64,000 nt of DNA from Shimia sp. (GTDB taxonomy: Bacteria; Pseudomonadota; Alphaproteobacteria; Rhodobacterales; Rhodobacteraceae). Under the pieces are notes generated by a model. That model was not told where the DNA came from, did not search any database, and saw only the letters and a program-made list of their open reading frames with translations. Where the stretch lies: contig NZ_JAKVCW010000017.1 of NCBI RefSeq assembly GCF_022448905.1, forward strand, positions 1-64,000, written 5' to 3'. Positions 34,233 through 42,304 of the stretch are shown piece by piece. The translations under genes were made by a program, and so were the position numbers. The stretch's first letter is position 1, and the number at the start of each line of letters is the position of its first letter.

Positions 34233-35798
34233 TTACTTGGCAATCGCCAACTCCGGTGAGGCAAAATAGGTCTCAGCCGGGTGGATTTGGTAGCCTTCCA
34301 CCTTGCCGTTGCCCACAGACACCTGCGTTTTGTGGAACACGGGGATCACAGGCAGGTCACGGTTGATGATCTCCTGCACTTCCGCGTAGATCGGCTGCCG
34401 TTCCTCTGTTGTGAACAGGCCACGGCCTTTTTCCAAGAGCGCGTCCAGCTCCGGGTTGGAGTAGCCGGACACATTGTAGCTAGCGCCGGTTGCAACCAGC
34501 GTGCTTGGGAAATAGTCCGGGTCGCCTTGTGGTGCGGTGCCCCAGGCTTGCAGGTGCAGATCGATCTCACCCGCTTTCAGCGCGTCGTTGTTTGCGCCGA
34601 ATTCCCCCATTGCGATCTCTGCACCCAGGCCAATCTGCTGCAACAGTACTTGTGAGATTTCCAACGTTGGGCGCAGGGCCGCGCGCCCTTCATAGCTGCG
34701 CAGTTTCAGCACCACGTCTTTGCCGTCCAGTTCGCGAATGCCGTTGCCATCGGAGTCTGTGATACCCGCCGCATCCAACACTTCAGCCGCCTTCGTTGGG
34801 TCGTAAGGCAGAGACAGATCTGCGTTGGCCCATGACGCCATATTGGCAGGGAAAAGGGCGTTTGCCGGGGAGCCGCCCACGCCAACAAGGGCAGCGGCGA
34901 CGATGGTTTCACGGTCCAGCCCAAGCGACACGGCTTCGCGCAACGCGGGGTTTGCCAATGGGCCATCGGTCATGTTGGGTTGGAAAAAGAACAAACGGGT
35001 TGTGGCGCCCGCAAACAATTGCCCTTCACCGCTTTCTTTCAATTTGGCGAAATCCGGCTCGGGATAGTTGGTGACCAGATCCACATCTCCGGCCTGGAGC
35101 GCCAGTGCGGCCACAGACGGATCAGAGATTGCGTCGATCTTCAATTTGTCCAATTTCGGCGCGCCGCCCCAGTAGTCGGCAAAGCCTTTCACCTCATAAG
35201 ATTTCTCCGCCTCTGCCTTCACAAAGACAAACGGGCCCGTGCCGATCAAAGGCAGCGCGTCGGTGCCTTCTTTCATTACGGCGGCAGATGGCTCGGTCAG
35301 GGACCAAAGGAACGCGGAGTTCGGCTCTTTGGTGGTGAAGATTAGCGTTTTGTCGTCAGGTGTCTGAATATCGGCGATGCCCAGAAGCTTGGACAGGCGC
35401 GGGTTGTGTGCCGCATGGCCTTCGACGTCCAGTTTGGCAAACGACTCTTTGACGGATTGTGCGGTCACGGGAGTGCCATCATGGAACGTCACACCGTCAC
35501 GCAAAGTGAGCTGCCATTCGTTCGGGGACAGGTTTTCATAAGACACAGCAAGTCGTGGCTGCATCGACATGTCATAGCCCAGACCAATCAGGGTTTCAGA
35601 TACCCCTGCGCGATTGCTTAACCAACCGTTCTGGCGCGCGCGCGGGTCAGGAATGCTGCTTTTCGGGCCAAATGGCGCAGCAACAACCATGGTGTTTTCT
35701 GCTGCAAGCTGGGTGGCGGAAAGGGAGGCAATGGATGTGGCAATTGCTAATAGAGATACAGACAAAGACCGGCCAAATTTCGGCGATACAATCGACAC
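34233..35798 (-). CDS. ABC transporter substrate-binding protein, nickel/peptide family (SBP_bac_5)
   Basis: About 521 residues from a GTG at 35798 with AAGGGA eight bases upstream; a TTG at 35819 is possible. Signal peptide of about 32 residues. NikA/DppA-type features: ETLIGLGYDMSMQPRLAVSY, LTLRDGVTFHDGTPVTAQSV, LIGTGPFVFV and the late YAEVQEIINRDLPVIPVFHK. First gene of the leftward importer operon. Proximity to a urea transporter suggests nickel for urease, but peptide or metallophore-metal import is equally compatible with the fold; specific metal-ligand residues cannot be assigned. Confidence 0.85.
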   Translation of the reverse strand: MSIVSPKFGRSLSVSLLAIATSIASLSATQLAAENTMVVAAPFGPKSSIPDPRARQNGWLSNRAGVSETLIGLGYDMSMQPRLAVSYENLSPNEWQLTLRDGVTFHDGTPVTAQSVKESFAKLDVEGHAAHNPRLSKLLGIADIQTPDDKTLIFTTKEPNSAFLWSLTEPSAAVMKEGTDALPLIGTGPFVFVKAEAEKSYEVKGFADYWGGAPKLDKLKIDAISDPSVAALALQAGDVDLVTNYPEPDFAKLKESGEGQLFAGATTRLFFFQPNMTDGPLANPALREAVSLGLDRETIVAAALVGVGGSPANALFPANMASWANADLSLPYDPTKAAEVLDAAGITDSDGNGIRELDGKDVVLKLRSYEGRAALRPTLEISQVLLQQIGLGAEIAMGEFGANNDALKAGEIDLHLQAWGTAPQGDPDYFPSTLVATGASYNVSGYSNPELDALLEKGRGLFTTEERQPIYAEVQEIINRDLPVIPVFHKTQVSVGNGKVEGYQIHPAETYFASPELAIAK

Positions 35799-35839
35799 TA
35801 TGGAGTTCCCTTGAACCAAGTTTATGATGAAACTCCCCT

Positions 35840-35860
35840 TATGATAAATGTTATATCATA
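35840..35860. promoter_or_regulatory. Inverted repeat upstream of the metal/peptide ABC operon
   Basis: TATGATA and TATCATA, separated by 7 bp, lie just upstream of the binding-protein gene in an A/T-rich promoter-like stretch. The site includes AAATGTTATA, reminiscent of half of an alphaproteobacterial Zur-type box. Regulator identity is a guess (metal-responsive Fur/Zur or NikR type). Confidence 0.4.
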
Positions 35861-36011
35861 TCAATATTAATCCGACTGTTTGCGTAGGTTTTGTGCTGCA
35901 CCACATCCTCCCTGGGTTTCTGGACTTTGAACTGGGAGATTGAACCGCCAGGCGAGTTCCCTCGCAAACTATACGAATGCACGCCCTGTTCGTGCGCCAA
36001 ACCGGCATATT

Positions 36012-36027
36012 CTAACCTTTGGGTTAG
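36012..36027. promoter_or_regulatory. Palindrome upstream of alg44, shared with the two-component locus
   Basis: CTAACCTTTGGGTTAG has 6-bp perfect half-sites. Its reverse complement matches 14 of 16 bases at 45795-45810. It lies 95 bp before the alg44 start. A separate identical decamer, CAAACTATAC, also occurs in both regions (35965 and 45791). Confidence 0.5.
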
Positions 36028-36122
36028 TTGATTTCTCTTTAGATCGCCGTTCCATACAGCCGCGCGGGCCTCAGGCTGCGCCCTTGTTCCTAGTTTGATG
36101 TCGAACATCTCATGAGGTCGCT

Positions 36123-37547
36123 GTGAAAATTCGCCATCAACCCGCTGGCTCTGACATGAGCTGGACCGTGCAAGCGCCGCTGACGTTTGAAACGCCAGCA
36201 GGAGAGGCTGTGCGGATTGAGGCGTGGTCGCTGGCAGGGCTGCACTGGCCTGAAGGCGCTGGGGACTGTCCTCAGACGGGCGTGCTGAGTGTGCCATTCC
36301 AAGGTGTGGATGTGCGCTTTCCGGTGCGGCTTACCCAACCAAACGACGCCGGTCTGGTAGAATTTGAAGGCCTCAGCGGACGGCAGCGCGAGACGCTGGC
36401 ATTGTTTTACCGCGCGCTCCTGTCCGGCCAGATGGCCAGCAGTGGGGATGTCATCACCAGCTTGGACACGCCTGTCGACCTGGTTCCGATGAGTGAGACA
36501 GATGAAGAGAAAGAAGCCAGCATTAGGGGGCGCTGGCCCACACCAATCCGCGTGGCTCTGCATGTTTTGATCTATAGCGTGATCGCCCTGACCGTCGCCA
36601 CCATTCTTGGTGCGTCCGTATTCAACAGCGTAACCCGCATCAATGTGCAACATGGGCGGGTGGTCGCGCCAATTGCAGAGCACCTGCCTGCCAGCGAAGG
36701 GTACGTGAAGTCGATTTCCGTGGAACCGGGCGAGGCTGTCGTTGCGGGGCAGGTTCTTGTGCGCCTGAAAGACCCTCAAGCGGAAGGCAAATTGGATTTG
36801 GCGCGGGCGAAGCTGGCGCAGGAACAAAACGAACTGCTCCAAATCAACGAAACACTGGAGGCGTTGATGGCCTATCACACGGTTGCGGCACCGAAGGTGC
36901 GGGCGGCGGTAGTGGGGCAGGCCTATGCGCGGTTTGTTGGGGATCGTGGCTTTGACACTTTGTGGGACCGCTGGCAGGCGATGTTGGGGAAAAACCCGCA
37001 GGCCGCCATTGCGCTGGACCCGTTTGAGTTTGCTGTGACCCGCCTGCAAGAAGTAGAGGCCGCGCAATTGGCGAAAGTGCGCGGTTTGCGGGCAACGCGG
37101 GATGCGCACAAAGCTGCGATCTCGCTGAGCCACGTACGTGCGCCCTCCGATGGCGTGGTGCATGAAGTTCTGGTGCGTAAGGGGCAGCCCTATGACCATG
37201 ATGACATGGCTGTGGTGTTTGAGGGCGATACACCGCGCGTGGCGCAAGGCTGGGTCAGCGAGCGCTTTGCCGAAACGATCTTTGTCGGCATGCCCGCCAG
37301 CATTGGGATCAACACCATGGGGCAAAAACAGACGCTGCCGGGCGTGGTGACGGATGTTCAGGCCGGTGCGGACCCGCGGCGTCCTGGGGAGTTTGGCATC
37401 ATCGTCACCGTCACGCCGCGAGATCTGAGTGCGGCGGATACCAAAGTGGCCTTGCGCCGCGATGCGCCGGTCAACCTTGAGGTGCGACGTCCCTGGGCGC
37501 AGCGGGTGATTGAGCGCGTCAAAACGCTGTGGCCGTCCGATGTATGA
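36123..37547 (+). CDS. alg44: Alg44-like protein: PilZ-like domain, one membrane helix, HlyD-type periplasmic domain
   Basis: 474 residues from a GTG with GAGG five bases upstream. Residues ~10-125 are PilZ-like (VRIEAWSLAGLHW, then a FYRALLSGQM segment), ~143-166 a membrane helix, and ~180-460 a HlyD/biotinyl-lipoyl adaptor fold with a coiled coil. In Pseudomonas, Alg44 binds c-di-GMP through PilZ and activates the Alg8 polymerase. Here the PilZ RxxxR motif is not evident near the N-terminus and the D/NxSxxG motif reads AWSLAG, so c-di-GMP binding may be lost. Overlaps the alg8-like gene by 8 bp, confirming partnership. Confidence 0.82.
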   Translation: MKIRHQPAGSDMSWTVQAPLTFETPAGEAVRIEAWSLAGLHWPEGAGDCPQTGVLSVPFQGVDVRFPVRLTQPNDAGLVEFEGLSGRQRETLALFYRALLSGQMASSGDVITSLDTPVDLVPMSETDEEKEASIRGRWPTPIRVALHVLIYSVIALTVATILGASVFNSVTRINVQHGRVVAPIAEHLPASEGYVKSISVEPGEAVVAGQVLVRLKDPQAEGKLDLARAKLAQEQNELLQINETLEALMAYHTVAAPKVRAAVVGQAYARFVGDRGFDTLWDRWQAMLGKNPQAAIALDPFEFAVTRLQEVEAAQLAKVRGLRATRDAHKAAISLSHVRAPSDGVVHEVLVRKGQPYDHDDMAVVFEGDTPRVAQGWVSERFAETIFVGMPASIGINTMGQKQTLPGVVTDVQAGADPRRPGEFGIIVTVTPRDLSAADTKVALRRDAPVNLEVRRPWAQRVIERVKTLWPSDV

Positions 37548-39126
37548 GCCAGAGTCCGAATATGCCTTTGACAAAGACCTAACAACGCGGTTGCGGGATT
37601 CGCAGACGCCGATCAAACCTTATTGGGCGCGCTGGACCTTTCCGCATCTAATAGCCTTGATGGTGGTGATAAAGGCGCTCTATTGGCTGCTGGCCAATGT
37701 GCCCAACCGGTTCCTTGATCCCAATGCAGGCCATATCACGGTGGTGCTTGGCACTTTGGGTTTGTGGCGGTTTGGCTGGTGGTTCACTCATTCCATCCGC
37801 GCGATGATCTACGCCCGGTGCAAATGGCCGGGTATGCGCCGGGAGGCGGATGCGCTTTGGGAGGCAGGCTGGCGGCCCAAACGGCTGCATATCCAAATGA
37901 CCACCTACTATGAGGAGCCCTCGATCACAAAACGGGTGATCGGGTCCATTCTGGGCCAAATCCGGCGTGAGCTCATACCCACCACGCTCTATATCGGCAC
38001 CGGTAGCGCCTATGACGAAATGATCATCCGGGAGTTTGTCGAGACCTACGCGCAAGACATACCCGACGATCTCGCCGAACTGGTGTTTATCCGTCAAAAC
38101 CAACCGGGCAAGCGCATGGCCATCGGCCTGATCCTGCGCGCAATCAGCCGCACGGCGGCCGATCCTGAGGAGCTGGTGATCTTCATGGATGGGGATGCTT
38201 TGTTTGGCGACGAGGTGCTCAAGAAAACCCTTTCGATGTTTGCCTATGATCCCGAGTTGCAGGCGCTGACCACCGACGAAGAGGTCATTTGCTACGGGCC
38301 GCAGTGGATCGCCAAGTGGCTCGACATGCGTTTTGCCCAACGGAGGCTGGCAATGCAGAGCCACGCCTTGTCCAACCGTGTTCTCACATTGACCGGCCGC
38401 ACGAGCGTGTTTCGCGCCCGCCACATCGTGGACCCGAAGTTCATCCGCGCCATTGAGGCCGATCACCTGAACCACTGGCTCTGGGGTCGGTTCCGTTTCT
38501 TGTCTGGGGATGACAAATCAACCTGGTACCGCTTGCTGAGTGTGGGGGCGAAGATGACCTATGTGCCGGATGCAACGGTCTACACCATTGAGGTGATCAA
38601 AGAGAACGGGCTGATGCGGATGATCCAGAACTTCCGCCGCTGGTCTGGCAACATGTTGCGCAATGGCAGTCGTGCCATTGCGTTGGGCCCACGCCGGATG
38701 CCGTTCTTCATCTGGTGGTGTGTGGTGGACCAACGCATCGCCATGTGGACCATGATGGTCAGTCCGGTCATGGCGGTTTTGGGCAGTATGGTGGCCCCCG
38801 GATATTTCTGGAACTGCCTGATTTGGGTGTTGTTTTCCCGCGTGGTGCTGTGCTTGTTTCTGATGGGATACAGTCGCCGCGCGGACATGACTTGGCCGTT
38901 TATTCTCTATCTGAATCAGGTGATTAACGCGTCGGTGAAGATTTACATGATCTTTCACCTGTCCAAACAGAAATGGTCCAATCGCGGCAATCAAAGCGCG
39001 GGAGAAGGCACGAGTATGCTGGATCGTTTGCGCAATGGATTCGCGCTGTTCCAATTGGTCACAGCCACGTCCGCCTTTCTCACCCTGTTGATGCTCTATG
39101 TCGGGCTGATCGACCTGCCCCTTTGA
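37540..39126 (+). CDS. alg8: Alg8-like family 2 glycosyltransferase (mannuronan synthase type)
   Basis: 528 residues from the ATG at 37540, inside the end of alg44. Membrane helices flank a GT2 domain: two near residues 25-80 and several from about 385 to the end. Catalytic features: FMDGDALF near residue 217, TTDEEV, SGDDKSTW near residue 325 and the RRWSGN acceptor-site motif near residue 365, all in the Alg8 arrangement. It should polymerise mannuronic acid from GDP-mannuronate at the inner membrane. Only the precursor genes algA and algD accompany it; the periplasmic and outer-membrane alginate genes are absent, so the mature polymer is uncertain. Confidence 0.87.
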   Translation: MYEPESEYAFDKDLTTRLRDSQTPIKPYWARWTFPHLIALMVVIKALYWLLANVPNRFLDPNAGHITVVLGTLGLWRFGWWFTHSIRAMIYARCKWPGMRREADALWEAGWRPKRLHIQMTTYYEEPSITKRVIGSILGQIRRELIPTTLYIGTGSAYDEMIIREFVETYAQDIPDDLAELVFIRQNQPGKRMAIGLILRAISRTAADPEELVIFMDGDALFGDEVLKKTLSMFAYDPELQALTTDEEVICYGPQWIAKWLDMRFAQRRLAMQSHALSNRVLTLTGRTSVFRARHIVDPKFIRAIEADHLNHWLWGRFRFLSGDDKSTWYRLLSVGAKMTYVPDATVYTIEVIKENGLMRMIQNFRRWSGNMLRNGSRAIALGPRRMPFFIWWCVVDQRIAMWTMMVSPVMAVLGSMVAPGYFWNCLIWVLFSRVVLCLFLMGYSRRADMTWPFILYLNQVINASVKIYMIFHLSKQKWSNRGNQSAGEGTSMLDRLRNGFALFQLVTATSAFLTLLMLYVGLIDLPL

Positions 39127-39228
39127 GGCACACCTATCCTTTTGCGCATCCGCATACCCCTCCGACATTCCAACTGGCGTCCTTCGCACAGCTAGATTGT
39201 TCTCAACACACAACAAAAGGATGTATTC

Positions 39229-40644
39229 ATGATCACGCCTGTCATTCTCGCCGGAGGCTCCGGTACCCGTCTGTGGCCTGTATCGCGCAAGAGTTTCCCA
39301 AAGCAGTTTGCCAATCTGCTTGATGGTCCAAGCCTGTTTCAACGCACAGTCGACAGGGTGATGGCTCCTGGATTTGCCGAGCCCACGGTGATCACCGGTG
39401 AGGATTACCGCTTCATTGCGCAGAAGCAGATGACGGAGATGCAAGCCATCTGCGGTGCACTGATTGTGGAGCCGGAGGGGCGCAACACCGCACCGGCCGT
39501 TTTGACAGCCGCGTTGGTACACAAGGACACGCCGGACAAGGTATTGCTTGTGGTGCCCAGCGACCATCAGATTACTGACGACCGCACTTTTCGCCAGGTG
39601 ATTGCAAAGGCGGCGCGGGTGGCAGAGAAAGGTTTGATCGTGACCTTGGGTATCAAACCGGATCACGCCGCTACAGGCTTTGGGTATCTGCGTGTCGAGG
39701 GTGGTAATGATGACGCGCTCATGATCTCTCAGTTTGCGGAAAAACCGGACGCTGACACCGCCGCCGCAATGCTGGAGGAGGGCAACTGGCTGTGGAATGC
39801 GGGCATGTTCTTGTTCCGCGTCGATACGGCTCTGAAGGCTTTCGAAACCCATGCGCCAGATTTGATTGGCCCGACGGAGGCGGCGTTGGCGCTGGGTGCG
39901 GAAGATTTCGGGTTCACCCGTCTGAACGCCGAAGCCTACAAACGTTGCGCGGATATCTCCTTTGATCATGCGATTATGGAAAATATCCAGGAATGTGCAG
40001 CCCTGCCGCTCACCTGCGGCTGGTCGGATCTGGGCAGCTGGCAAGCGCTCAAGGACATTGGCGCGCCAAACAGCCAAGACACGGTGACGGCTGGTAATGC
40101 CACCGCAATTGACTGTGAAGGCAGCTTGCTGAAGTCCGAAAACCCGGATGTGAAGCTTGTGGGGTTGGGCCTCAAAAACGTCATGGCCGTGGCCACCGAT
40201 GATGGCATCCTGATCGCCGACCGGTCTGAAAGTGCCAATGTCGGCCAAGTGGTGGAAACGCTGCGCGCCGAAGGGGTCCCGCAAGCTGATGGGTTCAAAC
40301 GCTGCTACCGCCCATGGGGGTACTACGAAACGCTGTCTCTCGGCCCGAGGTTCCAAGTGAAATGCCTCATGGTGGAGCCGGGCGCCAAGCTGTCCCTGCA
40401 AAGTCATGTGCATCGCGCAGAGCACTGGGTAGTGGTCAGTGGCTCGGCAAAAGTGACGGTGAATGACGACGTCAAACTGCTGACGGAAAACGAGAGCACC
40501 TACATCCCATTGGGCGCCGTGCACCGGCTCGAAAACCCCGGAAAGCTGCCGCTGCATCTGATTGAGGTCCAGTCTGGTTGCTACCTCGGTGAAGACGACA
40601 TCATTCGCTACGAAGACATCTATCACCGCGAAGAACTGGCCTGA
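39229..40644 (+). CDS. algA: Mannose-1-phosphate guanylyltransferase / mannose-6-phosphate isomerase
   Basis: 471 residues, bifunctional type II enzyme. Nucleotidyltransferase domain with GGSGTRLWPVSRKSFPKQF at residues 8-26 and the FAEKP site near residue 170; C-terminal cupin isomerase domain from about residue 350 (RPWGYYE, then SLQSHVHRAEHWVVVSG and HRLENPG). It supplies GDP-mannose to AlgD. Lies 102 bp after alg8 and is followed by a strong terminator. Confidence 0.93.
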   Translation: MITPVILAGGSGTRLWPVSRKSFPKQFANLLDGPSLFQRTVDRVMAPGFAEPTVITGEDYRFIAQKQMTEMQAICGALIVEPEGRNTAPAVLTAALVHKDTPDKVLLVVPSDHQITDDRTFRQVIAKAARVAEKGLIVTLGIKPDHAATGFGYLRVEGGNDDALMISQFAEKPDADTAAAMLEEGNWLWNAGMFLFRVDTALKAFETHAPDLIGPTEAALALGAEDFGFTRLNAEAYKRCADISFDHAIMENIQECAALPLTCGWSDLGSWQALKDIGAPNSQDTVTAGNATAIDCEGSLLKSENPDVKLVGLGLKNVMAVATDDGILIADRSESANVGQVVETLRAEGVPQADGFKRCYRPWGYYETLSLGPRFQVKCLMVEPGAKLSLQSHVHRAEHWVVVSGSAKVTVNDDVKLLTENESTYIPLGAVHRLENPGKLPLHLIEVQSGCYLGEDDIIRYEDIYHREELA

Positions 40645-40700
40645 TCCTTTCCCCCGGATCGTTCGCCGCTTTATAGCCCACCCAGCTTGGCGAACGCGGC

Positions 40701-40734
40701 AAACCTGCATGGAACTCCATGCAGGTTTTGTTGT
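40701..40734 (+). terminator. Rho-independent terminator after algA
   Basis: AAACCTGCATGG pairs perfectly with CCATGCAGGTTT across a 4-nt loop and is followed by TTGTTGTTTT. It splits alg44-alg8-algA from algD and the RTX gene, implying a second promoter in 40735-40865. Confidence 0.9.
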
Positions 40735-40865
40735 TTTGAAGGCTCCCAAAAGGGGGACACTCGAAAGGATAGTGGGCTGACCCTCGGGGCGTTCAGGCTG
40801 ACCTAATTCCAGAAAATTTGATGAAAAAAATCCTCTAAGATGACTTCAAGAAGGAGTTCGACATT

Positions 40866-42260
40866 ATGGAATACCGCAGGTTTTCACCGCAGGACTTAGA
40901 GATTGTCGTCCCGGTCCCACGTCAAAAATCCAGCATCAGTGTTGTGGGTCTTGGCTATGTCGGCGCGGTTTCAACCGCATGCCTGGCGTCGCTGGGCCAC
41001 CGGGTGATTGGCGTGGATTTGGACCAGACCAAAGTGAATCAGATTGGCCTCGGCCAAAGCCCCATCCACGAAGATCGGCTTACCGAAACCCTAACCGCGG
41101 GTGTTGAAGACGGCTTGATCAGCGCCACAGATGATCTGCGTCAAGCGGTCATCGACACGGATGTGACCTTTGTGTCTGTAGGAACCCCTACCGCTGCGGA
41201 CGGGGGCTGTGATCACAACTTCATCAAGCTGGCGTGTGATGCGATGGCGCGAGGGCTGCGAGATAAAGAGGGCTTTCACGTCTTCGCCATGCGCTGCTCC
41301 ATACCGCCGGGCACCACGATGAAGGTTATGGCACCCATTCTGGAGGCCGTATCGGGCAAAGCGGTAGGTCGTGATTTTGGCATCTGCTTCAACCCGGAGT
41401 TCCTGCGCGAAGGTGTGGCGATCGATGATTTCCACAACCCACCCAAAACCGTGATCGGGACCACTGATTTCGCCACGGCAGAGATCATGCGCCGTATTTA
41501 TGCGCCGGTGGACGACAAGCCCATTCTGACCACAATCGAGGTGGCCGAGACCATCAAATATGTCGACAATGTATGGCACGCCACCAAAGTGTGTTTTGCC
41601 AATGAAGTTGGGCGTTTGTGCAAGCCCTTGGGCGTGGACAGCCACGCGGTGATGGAGATCTTCACACAGGATCAAAAACTTAACCTGTCCGCCTATTACC
41701 TGAAGCCGGGCTTTGCCTATGGCGGCTCCTGCCTGCCCAAAGAGGTGCGCGCGGTACAGCATGTGGCCAGCACCCTTGGGGTCGATCTTCCGATGATCGG
41801 CGCACTGGAACAGTCTAACGCTGAGCAAATCCAACAGGCTGTGGAGATGGTGCAGAAAACCGGCGCCAAGCGGGTGGGAATTCTGGGCCTGGCGTTCAAA
41901 CCAGGCACAGATGACCTGCGGGAGAGCCCCATTCTGGAAGCCATGGCGACGCTGCAACAACAAGGCGTTGAGCTGCTCGTCCATGATGAGGCCGTGACCA
42001 AAGACACCCCTCTGGACGGGCTGGCGAGCTACACCAAGTACGGCAGCCAGGGTCTGACAAAACTGGCAGAAGGCCTCTCCGACATGCTGCGTGACGATGT
42101 CGAGAGCGTCATGGTAGCGGCCGACGTGGTGATCGTGTGCCACGCCAGCGACACTTACCGAGACGCCGTGCAGCGACACAAGAATGTGGCGGTCGTGGAT
42201 GTGGTCCGGCTGTTTGACAGCGCCCCACAGGATCTCGCGATTAACGGCATTGGCTGGTGA
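40866..42260 (+). CDS. algD: GDP-mannose 6-dehydrogenase
   Basis: 464 residues, UDP-glucose/GDP-mannose dehydrogenase family, with an extra ~25-residue N-terminus before the Rossmann motif VVGLGYVGAVSTACLASLGH. The catalytic cysteine is near residue 289 in GGSCLPKEV; the preceding QKLNLSAYYLKPGFAYGG and the later FKPGTDDLRESP segment follow the AlgD pattern closely. It oxidises GDP-mannose to GDP-mannuronate, the monomer for the Alg8-like synthase. AAGGAG lies upstream of the ATG. Forms a second transcription unit with the RTX gene 44 bp downstream. Confidence 0.9.
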   Translation: MEYRRFSPQDLEIVVPVPRQKSSISVVGLGYVGAVSTACLASLGHRVIGVDLDQTKVNQIGLGQSPIHEDRLTETLTAGVEDGLISATDDLRQAVIDTDVTFVSVGTPTAADGGCDHNFIKLACDAMARGLRDKEGFHVFAMRCSIPPGTTMKVMAPILEAVSGKAVGRDFGICFNPEFLREGVAIDDFHNPPKTVIGTTDFATAEIMRRIYAPVDDKPILTTIEVAETIKYVDNVWHATKVCFANEVGRLCKPLGVDSHAVMEIFTQDQKLNLSAYYLKPGFAYGGSCLPKEVRAVQHVASTLGVDLPMIGALEQSNAEQIQQAVEMVQKTGAKRVGILGLAFKPGTDDLRESPILEAMATLQQQGVELLVHDEAVTKDTPLDGLASYTKYGSQGLTKLAEGLSDMLRDDVESVMVAADVVIVCHASDTYRDAVQRHKNVAVVDVVRLFDSAPQDLAINGIGW

Positions 42261-42304
42261 TCGGCCAAAGTCACAACCTGTTCAGACATATGTGAGGACA
42301 TGAC

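Noticed and set aside
36090-37616. Long minus-strand open frame opposite alg44
   Set aside because: Antisense shadow; the plus strand encodes a clear PilZ-like/HlyD protein overlapping alg8.
38518-40749. Long open frame (over 700 codons) on the minus strand
   Set aside because: It is the antisense shadow of alg8 and algA in GC-rich DNA; His/Arg/Gln-rich translation without any domain.
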